From positions 1 through 58,473 of the IMG/VR virus record IMGVR_UViG_3300028394_000086: DNA of 58,473 bases, one strand, 5' to 3'. The notes below the pieces were generated by a model, which was not told the DNA's origin, ran no database searches, and saw only the letters and a program-made list of their open reading frames with translations. Position numbers and translations under genes: made by a program. This stretch comes from a virus. Shown one piece after another: positions 50,449 to 58,473 of this stretch (the first letter of the stretch is position 1; each line of letters opens with the position of its first letter).

Positions 50449-51195
50449 ATGGCACTATGGGGTTTTAGTAGAGAAAGCACACAGGTAGCTTCCGGAGCAA
50501 ATACGGAAGCTGCTATCCGCAAAGGTTATCGCCCACTTCCACTAGCAGGCGGTATTGGTCACTCATTTGATTTACCAGATGGTGGTAGTTATGCAAACAA
50601 GCGTAACGTCATCGCAACATCTGCTGGATGGGTTCGTCGCACCAATCGCGTATCAGATGGCAATCAACGTCAGTTTGATGAAATTTTGGTTGCAGCAAAT
50701 CCAGGCAGTGGATTTAGATATACATCTAATACATTTCTTGGTAGTCCAGACATTGTAGAAATCTTCGTGAAGCTAAATGCTAACGGAGTTATTTCTGCAA
50801 ACGCATCTGGTGCTAACCTATATGTTGTGTTTAATATGCCAGTTCATAAGCGCCCATCAGGTAACCTTATGTCAATTAGCATTGCAAACACTGCTGGTGG
50901 TAACAACGCAGTTGCTCGTATCACAGCAGCTTCGGCCGCTCGTGCAAACGTGGCCAATAACGTAATGATCTTCACTCTACCTGCAATGCGTGGTGGTGTT
51001 GGTTCTGCGAAGGCTACATATCATGTGAACGCACAATCAATCTCAGTAACCGGTGGTGGTAATCCACTTTATAATCCAGACTTCGGTGTTACGATTACAG
51101 CTAACCTTGTAATCACAGGCGCAGTTGCTAACAATCTTACTCGCTTCAACGGCGAGCGTATTACCAACTTCACAGTATCACCAGGCGGACGCTAA
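50449..51195 (+). CDS. Virion structural protein
   Basis: 248 aa. MALWGFSRES and TSAGWVRRTNRVSDGNQRQFDEILVAAN are typical of a structural protein found in marine T4-like virions. The rest is beta-rich with repeated Ala/Asn/Gly strands (ISIANTAGG, SISVTGGGNPLY). Its exact place in the particle is unknown. AAAGGA precedes the ATG; a late-box variant ACTAAATA lies at about 50375. Confidence 0.75.
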   Translation: MALWGFSRESTQVASGANTEAAIRKGYRPLPLAGGIGHSFDLPDGGSYANKRNVIATSAGWVRRTNRVSDGNQRQFDEILVAANPGSGFRYTSNTFLGSPDIVEIFVKLNANGVISANASGANLYVVFNMPVHKRPSGNLMSISIANTAGGNNAVARITAASAARANVANNVMIFTLPAMRGGVGSAKATYHVNAQSISVTGGGNPLYNPDFGVTITANLVITGAVANNLTRFNGERITNFTVSPGGR

Positions 51196-51216
51196 TAAAG
51201 GATCGGGAGCTGAATA

Positions 51217-51597
51217 ATGGCTGACAAGAAAGTATCTCAACTACCATCAGCGACAACGGCTGCATCTCCCGATTTGCTCCTGATTGTTACTGACGCTAAT
51301 GGAACACCTACATCTAAACAGATTACTGTAAAGAAGCTATTTGGTGCAGTTCCATCCAACACCGTGTTCAGTGGGTCAACACTCACTGTACGCGCACGTA
51401 CCACAACTACAGCAAACGTCAATGTTACAAAAACTCTCACTGCAAATATTGTCAACGTCACATTAGGTAGCACACCAGCTTCCAATAATGCGACAACTGT
51501 TGGTATGGCTGTAGGAGAGATGCGTTTCACTAATACATATATCTACATTGCAGTCAACGCAACTACCATAAAGAGAGTTGCGCTTAATACATTTTGA
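51217..51597 (+). CDS. Small fibre-like virion protein
   Basis: 126 aa. The start KKVSQLPSATTAASPDLLLIVTDANGTPTSKQITVKKLFG is the common N-terminal attachment motif of phage tail-fibre and baseplate proteins. Thr/Val/Asn-rich beta repeats and GEMRFTNTYIYIAVN follow. It is probably a fibre or adaptor. GGGAG precedes the ATG. Confidence 0.75.
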   Translation: MADKKVSQLPSATTAASPDLLLIVTDANGTPTSKQITVKKLFGAVPSNTVFSGSTLTVRARTTTTANVNVTKTLTANIVNVTLGSTPASNNATTVGMAVGEMRFTNTYIYIAVNATTIKRVALNTF

Positions 51598-52049
51598 GGT
51601 GTGATTTGATTCATAAGGTAATTGAGTTTCTTTTAGATAATGGCGCCGAAGAAAATAATCACAGCCAAAGATCCTTATTAGAGCATCTAACCGGTACAGC
51701 AAGTTTACTTATGGACTGGGGATGTTCTAGTGACGTTGTATATGCTGGATTGTGTCACTCAATTTATGGTACAGATTCATATCATACGGTTACCATAGAT
51801 CCATCAAAGCGCGATGAAGTCCGTGCCTTGATCGGAGAGAAAGCAGAAGCATTAGCGTGGGAGTTCGGCAATCGCAAGAACCCACGCATTGTTTCGTTTA
51901 TACAAAACCAAGAAACAGATTTAGTTGTTATTGAGTGCGCGAACCTTATAGAGCAGAAAGTTGAGCCACACCATTTGGCTGCTGCTCTTGCTATATCATT
52001 ACCACATGAAGTTCGCAAGAGCGTAATCAATTATTTAAAGGTCTACTAA
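51594..52049 (+). CDS. DUF6817/HD-like domain protein
   Basis: 151 aa. HSQRSLLEHLTGTASLLMDWGCSSDVVYAGLCHSIYGTD carries the H-x(n)-H...HS pattern of HD-like phosphohydrolase relatives known as DUF6817. The start is TTG 51594 or, better spaced from GAGGT, TTG 51606. It overlaps the previous stop. The substrate is unknown. Confidence 0.75.
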   Translation: MRCDLIHKVIEFLLDNGAEENNHSQRSLLEHLTGTASLLMDWGCSSDVVYAGLCHSIYGTDSYHTVTIDPSKRDEVRALIGEKAEALAWEFGNRKNPRIVSFIQNQETDLVVIECANLIEQKVEPHHLAAALAISLPHEVRKSVINYLKVY

Positions 52050-52432
52050 TGGTCGGTGCAACAGAAAGAATCGAAGCTGCTATAGACAAGCTCACTGATA
52101 TTTCCAGTGATCTAAAGGCTATGATTGCAGTTCAAGAAGCCAGACTGACTCAGCACGAAAAGCAAGCTGAGGTTATTGAAACCAAATTGGAAAAACGTCG
52201 TGAAGAATTGGATCAGAAATTGAAAGATGTTTATGATACGATCCGCACACAAGACAAAGCCATATTAGACGAAATAAAAGCAGTAAGAGAAGAACAAAAT
52301 AAACATTATGCATGTTTGAATGAAAAGATAGCTGCTATTCAGAAATACATATGGATGGCTATTGGAGGTGGTACTGTACTTGGCTATGGGTTTTCGTTTA
52401 TAGCCACATTTTTTAAGGTACTTGGGCACTAA
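52049..52432 (+). CDS. Coiled-coil, C-terminal membrane-anchor protein
   Basis: 127 aa. A long heptad coiled coil covers about residues 4-95, then one membrane segment (IWMAIGGGTVLGYGFSFIATFF). It starts at TAATG on the previous stop. It may be a lysis accessory or membrane tether. Confidence 0.7.
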   Translation: MVGATERIEAAIDKLTDISSDLKAMIAVQEARLTQHEKQAEVIETKLEKRREELDQKLKDVYDTIRTQDKAILDEIKAVREEQNKHYACLNEKIAAIQKYIWMAIGGGTVLGYGFSFIATFFKVLGH

Positions 52433-52443
52433 GTGAAAGAGAT

Positions 52444-52833
52444 ATGAAAGGTACCTTGGACGAATCAAATTTTTTTCTGTTTGCCGCAAAGCATTATACC
52501 AATCCGTGCATTGACGAAATAGAGTTCAACGAAGACCTAGATAGAATTAAAAATCTGCGTCGATTGTTTAATCGCTATGAAAAGAAAGGTGAGTTGAAGG
52601 AACGGTTGATACTGAATCACTTGGTGGTTCTTTACAATGTGTTTGAGCCAGAAGCTTTGACGCGAATGCTGACATTTAAGTTATATGATTACCTTGAGTA
52701 TCTAAAACCATTCTTGTTGTTATTGAATTATTGGCCCGAAAATGTGTACGGCATTGGTCAAAGAAACGAGACAATTAGATCCACGGACGTTATGATGGAT
52801 CGTCAAATAATGGATGTTCTAAGGAAAATCTAA
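52444..52833 (+). CDS. Conserved T4-like protein of unknown function (DUF7207-like)
   Basis: 129 aa. NPCIDEIEFNEDLDRIKNLRRLFNRYEKKGELKERLILNHLVVLYNVF and YLEYLKPFLLLLNYWP are conserved in many marine T4-like phages. All-helical and soluble. Function unknown. The stop overlaps the next start. Confidence 0.85.
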   Translation: MKGTLDESNFFLFAAKHYTNPCIDEIEFNEDLDRIKNLRRLFNRYEKKGELKERLILNHLVVLYNVFEPEALTRMLTFKLYDYLEYLKPFLLLLNYWPENVYGIGQRNETIRSTDVMMDRQIMDVLRKI

Positions 52834-53165
52834 TGAGCGAAATCAAAGAAGATGCTCCAGGAAATGCCACAGGCGCAGCAGTCGCAGGCACAGGTGGCGG
52901 TGTTCATTGGAGTAAGAGACAACCAAAATTGGGCCTCAAAGGTACCATGAAAAAGTATGGGCAACCCATACTGTTCAAGACCCTTCGTCGTAAAGCTATA
53001 AAAGAAGCCAGACGCACAGAAGTGGATTACCAGCATGAATTAGATCGTAAGAAAGATGCTGGTGCAAATGAATCAAAATCCGTATATTACAAAGTCTTAA
53101 AGAAGCGTTTGCCTGCGGTCAGTCGCACAAGCGCAATGGGAGACGGTTCAGACGGGAGCGAGTAA
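52833..53165 (+). CDS. Small basic conserved late protein
   Basis: 110 aa. EDAPGNATGAAVAGTGGGVHWSKRQPK at the start is shared among T4-like phages; the rest is basic (KTLRRKAIKEARRTE). Function unknown. Coupled on both sides by TAATG overlaps. Confidence 0.7.
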   Translation: MSEIKEDAPGNATGAAVAGTGGGVHWSKRQPKLGLKGTMKKYGQPILFKTLRRKAIKEARRTEVDYQHELDRKKDAGANESKSVYYKVLKKRLPAVSRTSAMGDGSDGSE

Positions 53166-53638
53166 TGGGTATAGGTATCAAAGTCGCAATAGCGGCAATT
53201 CTTTTTTCCATCGTATCAGGTGGGTATTTCTACATTCAAGCATTAGAAGGTAAGTTAGAGGCTGCTGCGGAAGTTCAGCAGCGCATGGAAGGTGTTATCA
53301 ATCAGCAAAAAGCACAGATGGATAGGCAGAATGAAGATATCCAGAAGATGCAGGAAATCAACACCGAAATAACCAAAGACTTTATCAAGACACAACAGGA
53401 AGCATCTGACCTTCGCTCGAAGGTTGCAGCGCCAAGACTAACAGCCGCGTCTATCGCAAATGCTGATGATGTTCAAATGAAAATCAACCGTGGCACAAAA
53501 GCAGCGTTTCGTTGTAATGCGATTGCTACAGGTTCACCCTTGACAAAAGACGAGCGTTCTGGTACTATGAAAAATGCAATATGTCCAGAATTAATTTCTT
53601 CTCTTATGCCTAAGGGAGTGGCTGCAAATGCAAAATAA
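53165..53638 (+). CDS. Inner-membrane spanin-like protein
   Basis: 157 aa. An N-terminal membrane segment (VAIAAILFSIVSGGYFYI) is followed by a long coiled coil (about 25-105) and a short C-terminal domain with two Cys. This is i-spanin (Rz-type) architecture. The next gene encodes a lipoprotein and overlaps by 11 nt, as spanin pairs do. Confidence 0.75.
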   Translation: MGIGIKVAIAAILFSIVSGGYFYIQALEGKLEAAAEVQQRMEGVINQQKAQMDRQNEDIQKMQEINTEITKDFIKTQQEASDLRSKVAAPRLTAASIANADDVQMKINRGTKAAFRCNAIATGSPLTKDERSGTMKNAICPELISSLMPKGVAANAK

Positions 53639-53987
53639 AATCTTACTGCTATGCGCTACACTATTGTTGGCGGGTTGCAATTCAACACCCAAGGTATTTG
53701 ATAAGCCAGTTCTGATTGATCGCCCAGAACTTATTCTACCAACGGTAATGCCAGCCACACAAAACGATGTGGAGTGGATTGTTCTCACACCAAACAATAT
53801 CGAAGCTAAGATAAAAGAAATGGCTGCCAGTGGTGGTCCAGTTGTACTATTTGCTGTGACACCTGCAGGCTATGAAACTCTTGCAATCAATGCGGCTGAG
53901 ATGCGCCGCTATGTTGTACAACAAAATACCATAATTGCTGGCTACAAAAAATACTACCGTAACTACAAGCTAGAGGCTCAGAAATAA
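53628..53987 (+). CDS. Outer-membrane lipoprotein, o-spanin-like
   Basis: 119 aa. Signal peptide with lipobox LLAGC (Cys16), then Pro-rich and helical sequence. It overlaps the end of the i-spanin-like gene in another frame. Together they could fuse the two membranes at lysis. It is larger than most Rz1 proteins. AAGGGAG precedes the ATG. Confidence 0.75.
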   Translation: MQNKILLLCATLLLAGCNSTPKVFDKPVLIDRPELILPTVMPATQNDVEWIVLTPNNIEAKIKEMAASGGPVVLFAVTPAGYETLAINAAEMRRYVVQQNTIIAGYKKYYRNYKLEAQK

Positions 53988-53988
53988 C

Positions 53989-54017
53989 TTGACTAGTGCG
54001 ATAATTCTGATTATAAT
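53989..54017 (+). promoter_or_regulatory. Early promoter of primase, leaderless
   Basis: TTGACT, 17 nt, TATAAT, then exactly 6 nt to ATG 54024. Confidence 0.85.
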
Positions 54018-54023
54018 GAACCT

Positions 54024-55028
54024 ATGTCTAATATCACTGATTCGAAATACATAGCCCTCATCTCTCCCAAACTCTTGGTATTCAAGAAGAAGGGCGGCGC
54101 ATATAATTTTCGTTGTCCTTTCTGTGGCGATTCCCAGAAAAACAAATACAAAGCCCGAGGCTATCTTTTTCCAAAGAAAGATGGCTACATATTCAAATGT
54201 CACAACTGCGATCTAGGTACCTCACTGTACAAGGTGATTGATACCATTGATCCTAATCTCGCTCGCGCATACAAGCTGGAATCATTCAAGGAACGTGGCT
54301 TAGGTAACGAGCCATTGCAGTTCTCTATTCCAGATGTTCGCAAAGAAATCATAACCAAGACAGTTCTGGATGATATGCTGATAAAGATCAAGGATCTTCC
54401 GTCAGATCATTTTGCTGTGCAATATGTCAAGGGTCGCAAGATACCAAAGGATCGTTACGACGATCTATATTTCGCACGGGATATGAAAGCCCTAGAAACA
54501 CTTAACCCTGCATATGAGGGCCGCCTGGTATCAGATGCTCGCCTTGTCATACCGTTTCGTAATGCGAATGGTAAACTAACAGGCGTGTCTGGGCGTGCGC
54601 TCGGTACATCCACACTCCGATATGTCACTATGCGTATTGAAGACGAAGCCCTTGTCTATGGGCTCGATAAGGTAGATACAACAAAAACTATATACGTTGT
54701 AGAAGGTCCCATCGACAGCATGTTCTTACCGAACGCAATTGCTGCTGGTGGCACCGACTTCACACGCGCGGTACGAAGCATTCCTACCGATCGTGTGGTA
54801 CTTGTATTTGATAATCAACCGCGTAATCCACAGGTCGTAAAGAAAGTTGAATCATTTGTCGCTGGTGGGTACGGGGTCGTCATCTGGCCAGATCACTGGA
54901 AATATAAAGATATAAATGAAGCAATTATTGATGGTTTGTCGCCAGAAGCAATTCACTCTATAATAAATACAGCTACGCATACTGGCTTGTCTCTCAAGCT
55001 TGCGATACGTTCCTGGAAAAAGTGTTGA
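54024..55028 (+). CDS. 61: DNA primase gp61
   Basis: 334 aa (T4: 342 aa). An N-terminal zinc ribbon FRCPFCGD...KCHNCD (C31, C34, C59, C62) and a TOPRIM domain with VVEGPIDSMF and VLVFDNQPRN. It makes RNA primers with helicase gp41. There is no leader and no ribosome site. Confidence 0.95.
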   Translation: MSNITDSKYIALISPKLLVFKKKGGAYNFRCPFCGDSQKNKYKARGYLFPKKDGYIFKCHNCDLGTSLYKVIDTIDPNLARAYKLESFKERGLGNEPLQFSIPDVRKEIITKTVLDDMLIKIKDLPSDHFAVQYVKGRKIPKDRYDDLYFARDMKALETLNPAYEGRLVSDARLVIPFRNANGKLTGVSGRALGTSTLRYVTMRIEDEALVYGLDKVDTTKTIYVVEGPIDSMFLPNAIAAGGTDFTRAVRSIPTDRVVLVFDNQPRNPQVVKKVESFVAGGYGVVIWPDHWKYKDINEAIIDGLSPEAIHSIINTATHTGLSLKLAIRSWKKC

Positions 55029-55033
55029 AATAG

Positions 55034-55050
55034 CCGAGAGCAATTCTCGG
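55034..55050 (+). other. Hairpin in the leader of the RNR gene
   Basis: CCGAGA and TCTCGG pair around GCAAT. No T-run follows, so it is not a clear terminator. Confidence 0.45.
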
Positions 55051-55089
55051 AACGATGCCGTTTGTTCAAAAAGAAAATTGGAGAATTAT

Positions 55090-56997
55090 ATGTCTAACTC
55101 GTTACCTTCCCTCTATCAGCAGTTCATTCATCTATCAAGATATTCGAGGTTCATGTGGGATGAGGGGCGACGAGAAAGTTGGAGTGAAACGATCAGCCGC
55201 TTCTTTGATTTCTTTGAATCGCACCTGAAGACAAACCATGGTTATGATACTGCTCAGATTAGGGCCGAACTTGAAGATGCTGTTTTGTCTCTCAAGGTCA
55301 TGCCATCTATGCGTTGCATTATGACTGCTGGTGAAGCATTGAAGCGCGAGAATATCGCAGCTTACAATTGCTCTTATGTTGCTGTGAATAGCCCACGGTC
55401 ATTTGATGAGATCCTTTATATTCTTATGAATGGTACAGGCGTTGGATTCTCTGTAGAGTCCAAAGACGTAGAACAACTCCCCATCGTTTCCGAAGATTTT
55501 CATAACACCGATACCACAATCGTAGTTGCTGATTCAAAGCTTGGTTGGGCTAAGTCGCTCAAGGAGCTTATCGGTATGCTTTATGTTGGGCAAATTCCTC
55601 AGTGGGATGTGTCTAAGGTTCGTGCTGCTGGTACACCACTAAAGACGTTCGGTGGGCGTGCATCTGGCCCTGAGCCGCTTGAGGCTCTCTTCAAGTTCTG
55701 CGTAGAAACATTCAAGAAGGCCGCTGGTCGTCGTCTAAACACATTGGAAGCCCATGATATCGTTTGTAAGATTGCTGATATTGTCGTTGTCGGTGGTGTT
55801 CGTCGCTCCGCTCTTATTAGTCTCTCTGACTTGTCTGATGACCGTATGCGCGTGGCAAAATCTGGTCAATGGTGGATGGACCAATCACAGCGAGCATTAG
55901 CTAATAACTCAGCGGTCTATAAAGAAAAGCCTGATATGGGTCTTTTCATGGAAGAGTGGAAGTCTCTCTATGAATCAAAGTCTGGTGAGCGCGGTATCTT
56001 CAATCGTGCGAGCGCGAAGGCTACAGTTATCAAGCATGGTCGTCGTAACCCTGATTATGATTTTGGTACCAATCCATGTTCCGAGATTATCTTGCGCGAC
56101 AAGGAATTCTGCAATCTATCCGAAGTTGTTGTGCGCGATACTGACACGATGGAAACTCTCAAGGAGAAGGTCTATTGGGCTACCATTCTTGGTACATGGC
56201 AGTCAACACTAACTGGATTTAAATATCTATCATCATCTTGGAAGCGCAACTGCGAAGAAGAGCGTTTGCTCGGTGTGTCAATGACAGGAATCATGGACAA
56301 TGACCTCACAAATGGAAAACTCCCAGGAATTGAAGGCCGCTTGGCAGAGCTTCGTGAAATTGCAGTCGCCACGAATGCAAAGTTTGCTAAAGAATTGGGT
56401 ATTCCGCAATCTGCTGCTGTTACCTGTGTTAAGCCTTCTGGGACTGTTTCTCAGCTTACTGATGCTGCTTCCGGTATTCATGCTCGTCATAATCCTTATT
56501 ATATCCGCACCGTTCGTGCTGATAAGAAAGATCCACTGGCTGCTCTCATGATTGATGCTGGCATTCCAGTTGAAGATTGTGCGATGCGCCCTAATAATGT
56601 TTATGTGTTCTCGTTCCCAATGAAGGCACCAGAGAATTCGGTATTCCGTACAGATATGTCGGCTATTGAACAGCTTGAACTGTGGGTCACTTATCAGGAT
56701 CATTGGTGCGAACATAAGCCTTCGGTTACCATTTCTGTCAAGGAACACGAATGGCTTGAAGTTGGTGCTTGGGTCTATAAGCATTTTGACAAGATGTCAG
56801 GCGTGTCATTTCTTCCATTCTCTGACCATGTGTACAAGCAAGCACCATATCAAGACTGCACAAAGGAAGAATACGAGGCCTTCGCTGCTAAGATGCCTAA
56901 GGTAATTGATTGGTCTCGTCTTGGTCAATATGAAAAGACAGATAATACCACTGGTGCACAAGAATTAGCGTGTGTTGCAGGAGGCTGTGAAATCTAA
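55090..56997 (+). CDS. nrdJ: Class II (B12-dependent) ribonucleotide reductase
   Basis: 635 aa, RTPR-like single chain. SRYSRFMWDEGRRESWSETISRFFDFF, MPSMRCIMTAGEAL, NGTGVGFSVE, the active site TNPCSEI (Cys about 330) and the C-terminal redox tail ACVAGGCEI are present. It makes deoxynucleotides using adenosylcobalamin. ATG 55090 follows TTGGAGAA; the frame extends to 55000 into the primase end. The stop overlaps the next start (TAATG). Confidence 0.93.
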   Translation: MSNSLPSLYQQFIHLSRYSRFMWDEGRRESWSETISRFFDFFESHLKTNHGYDTAQIRAELEDAVLSLKVMPSMRCIMTAGEALKRENIAAYNCSYVAVNSPRSFDEILYILMNGTGVGFSVESKDVEQLPIVSEDFHNTDTTIVVADSKLGWAKSLKELIGMLYVGQIPQWDVSKVRAAGTPLKTFGGRASGPEPLEALFKFCVETFKKAAGRRLNTLEAHDIVCKIADIVVVGGVRRSALISLSDLSDDRMRVAKSGQWWMDQSQRALANNSAVYKEKPDMGLFMEEWKSLYESKSGERGIFNRASAKATVIKHGRRNPDYDFGTNPCSEIILRDKEFCNLSEVVVRDTDTMETLKEKVYWATILGTWQSTLTGFKYLSSSWKRNCEEERLLGVSMTGIMDNDLTNGKLPGIEGRLAELREIAVATNAKFAKELGIPQSAAVTCVKPSGTVSQLTDAASGIHARHNPYYIRTVRADKKDPLAALMIDAGIPVEDCAMRPNNVYVFSFPMKAPENSVFRTDMSAIEQLELWVTYQDHWCEHKPSVTISVKEHEWLEVGAWVYKHFDKMSGVSFLPFSDHVYKQAPYQDCTKEEYEAFAAKMPKVIDWSRLGQYEKTDNTTGAQELACVAGGCEI

Positions 56998-57152
56998 TGC
57001 CAGATAGAGATATTAGATGCCCTTGCGGCGAATATGAGTATACCGTTTCGTATGAGAAGAATGGTAAGAAAGACGAACCATCATTCTGCGCCTTTTGTGG
57101 CGCAGATGTAGAAGACGCGAAGATTGAAGAACTCGAGGAAGATGAGGAGTAA
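56997..57152 (+). CDS. Small zinc-ribbon protein
   Basis: 51 aa. IRCPCGEYEY (Cys 8 and 10) and FCAFCGAD (Cys 31 and 34) form a knuckle pair, followed by an acidic tail. It starts on the RNR stop codon, so it is coupled with it. Function unknown; possible RNR or DNA-enzyme accessory. Confidence 0.75.
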   Translation: MPDRDIRCPCGEYEYTVSYEKNGKKDEPSFCAFCGADVEDAKIEELEEDEE

Positions 57153-57155
57153 ATT

Positions 57156-57446
57156 ATGAAACAGTGGTTATATTATGGTTGGGTAACATTCAAACATTGG
57201 TTTCTCTTTACATCGTGGACAATTTTCCACAGTAAAGAGGACCGAGCAGAACTGATAAAGCTGTACAATGAAAGGCTTTTTCAGAAGAAGCAGATGGCAA
57301 TATATGTTGCATATCTTGGTCGATTGGCAAAATATGATGAAATCGAAGACTTTACCGGTCTAGATTTGTATATCGGTGATTTAAAAGCCGATAGGTTTGA
57401 TCTCGTAGACGAGTACTACAAAGCTAAGGAAAAGAAAGAAGAATAA
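57156..57446 (+). CDS. Unrecognised small protein
   Basis: 96 aa. The N-terminus is aromatic and hydrophobic (WLYYGWVTFKHWFLFTSWTIF), then a charged helix. Could be a membrane-surface protein. Followed without gap by GT2. Confidence 0.6.
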   Translation: MKQWLYYGWVTFKHWFLFTSWTIFHSKEDRAELIKLYNERLFQKKQMAIYVAYLGRLAKYDEIEDFTGLDLYIGDLKADRFDLVDEYYKAKEKKEE

Positions 57447-58147
57447 TGATTTCATTCATCATACCATGCTATAACGAAGAAGCGCATATCAAAGATTGCA
57501 TACGTTCTATTCGTAAACATGTGTGGTACGTGCCGTATGAAATCATTGTGGTTGATAACAATTGCACCGACAAGACTGCTGAAATCGCAGAACTAGAAGG
57601 TGCTTTTGTTATCAAAGAATCTCGCAAGGGTGTTGTGTTTGCGAGACAAGCTGGCTATGAAGCTGCTAAAGGTTTTCTGATTGCTAACATTGATGCTGAT
57701 TCAAAAATAACTGAAGGTTGGGTTTGGGAAGCATTGAGTTGCCTATCTAATGAAAATGTTGTCGCTGTAAGTGGGCCTCTTAAATATGACGGCGCTAGTT
57801 TGGGTTTAAGAATAATGACTAAGCTCTATTACTTGATTGCAAAACTCAGCAACGATTATATTGGTGTATTTCTTCAAGGTGGAAATGCTATGATTAAAAA
57901 ATCTGCTCTAGATAAAGTTGGTGGGTATGATTTAAATATTGCTTTCTATGGTGAAGATACTATGACAGCAAAGCGGATTCAGCATCTTGGTAAAATAGTA
58001 TTTAATATGTACATGATTACCACGACCTCACCTAGACGACTTGAAGAGCAAGGCGTCCTCAAGACGACTTGGCTTTATTTGACTAACTATTTTTCCGTGA
58101 CATTCAAAAATAAATCCACAACGAATGATTACAAGGATTATAGATGA
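57446..58147 (+). CDS. Family 2 glycosyltransferase
   Basis: 233 aa. ISFIIPCYNEEAHIKDCIRSI, VVDNNCTDKTAEIAE, ANIDADSKI (DxD) and GEDTMTAKRI are classical GT2 motifs. It has a hydrophobic C-terminal half near residues 120-140. The acceptor is unknown; the following LpxH-like gene suggests an envelope-lipid or LPS target. It overlaps that gene by 4 nt. Confidence 0.88.
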   Translation: MISFIIPCYNEEAHIKDCIRSIRKHVWYVPYEIIVVDNNCTDKTAEIAELEGAFVIKESRKGVVFARQAGYEAAKGFLIANIDADSKITEGWVWEALSCLSNENVVAVSGPLKYDGASLGLRIMTKLYYLIAKLSNDYIGVFLQGGNAMIKKSALDKVGGYDLNIAFYGEDTMTAKRIQHLGKIVFNMYMITTTSPRRLEEQGVLKTTWLYLTNYFSVTFKNKSTTNDYKDYR

Positions 58148-58473
58148 AGTCATACCGAACAGTATTCATCTCAGATATCCATCTGGGCACGAAAATGAGT
58201 CAAGCAGACCAGCTGCTTGAGTTTATGAAAACATTTGAGTGTGAGAAGATATATCTTGTTGGTGATATTGTTGATTGTTGGGCCATGTCAAAGAAAAACA
58301 TATGGTCTCAATTTCATAATGACGTAATTCAAAAGCTTTTGCGTCGAGCTAGAAAGGGCACAGAAGTTGTATATATCCCAGGAAACCATGACGACGTTAT
58401 GCGTAACTATTGCGATAACGAATTCGGTCATATTATTATGGTTAGGGAAGCCATACATGTGGGAGTCGATAGT
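58144..58473 (+). CDS. LpxH-like metallophosphoesterase (3' truncated)
   Basis: 110 codons are in the window and the gene continues beyond it. FISDIHLGTK, LVGDIVDCWAM and IPGNHDDVMR are the first three metal motifs of UDP-2,3-diacylglucosamine hydrolase relatives. It may alter lipid A precursor metabolism or act on another pyrophosphate. Confidence 0.85.
   Translation, partial: MKSYRTVFISDIHLGTKMSQADQLLEFMKTFECEKIYLVGDIVDCWAMSKKNIWSQFHNDVIQKLLRRARKGTEVVYIPGNHDDVMRNYCDNEFGHIIMVREAIHVGVDS

Noticed and set aside
1-58473. CRISPR arrays, tRNA genes, insertion sequences, integrase or lysogeny genes
   Set aside because: I found no regularly spaced repeats, cloverleaf candidates, transposase motifs, integrase or repressor of lysogeny type; the phage looks strictly lytic in this window.

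Overview
The window is part of the genome of a lytic T4-superfamily tailed phage (myovirus). Every gene I accept lies on the + strand. The sequence contains the T4 virion block (terminase 17, sheath 18, tube 19, portal 20, core 67/68, protease 21, scaffold 22, major capsid 23) and almost the whole T4 replication, recombination and late-transcription set: uvsY, uvsW, 55, 47, 46, 45, 44, 62, regA, 43, uvsX, 41 and 61. An alphaproteobacterial, probably rhizobial, host is inferred from a phage DUF1127 protein, a B12-dependent class II ribonucleotide reductase with CobS/CobT-like genes, and a GTA-type holin. The host is not proven by the sequence.

Layout: 1-11358 holds head and tail structural genes in T4 order, with a collagen-like gene inserted between portal and gp67. 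11361-18158 holds a tail-tube-like late gene, then uvsY-uvsW-(Sm-like)-55-47-46 and a peptide deformylase. 18166-20193 holds a DNA C5-methyltransferase overlapped by a CmoA-like gene. 20314-25760 is GC-richer, with small unknown genes, a VWA/HExxH protein, a MoxR/CobS-type AAA+ ATPase and a small winged-helix protein. 25779-31780 holds ribosomal protein bS21, a glycosyltransferase-like protein, clamp 45, a nuclease-like protein, loader 44, two AT-rich cargo genes, loader 62 and regA. 31844-34031 holds Hsp20, DUF1127, GH19 endolysin, holin and a second Sm-like protein. 34020-40469 holds DNA polymerase, uvsX, helicase 41 and glutaredoxin. 40479-53987 is a late region with a secreted wall hydrolase, HAD protein, nucleotidyltransferase-like proteins, Dps, an EF-hand repeat protein, virion proteins and spanins. 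53989-58473 holds primase, class II RNR, a Zn-ribbon protein, GT2 and a truncated LpxH-like phosphoesterase.

Two promoter types are visible. Early/middle genes follow TTGACA-17-TATNNT promoters. Late genes follow T4-type TATAAATA boxes, the gp55 target. At uvsY, DNA polymerase and primase, and at two late genes, the start codon lies at or within two bases of the predicted +1, so these mRNAs should be leaderless or nearly so. The phage also carries its own bS21 and peptide deformylase. Two perfect consensus promoters point leftward, against all genes, and share an 18-nt start region. One has a fitting leftward terminator, suggesting antisense RNAs against late genes.

The strongest candidate for an undescribed system is the overlapping pair at 18209-20193. 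The C5-methyltransferase has Arg in place of the invariant motif X Asn. The downstream protein aligns along its whole length with CmoA, the carboxy-SAM synthase. The equivalent Asn-to-Lys change in M.MpeI is known to permit carboxy-SAM use, giving 5-carboxymethylcytosine. The pair therefore looks like a natural DNA-carboxymethylation module. The main caveat is that the CmoA carboxylate-binding Arg199 is not obviously conserved.
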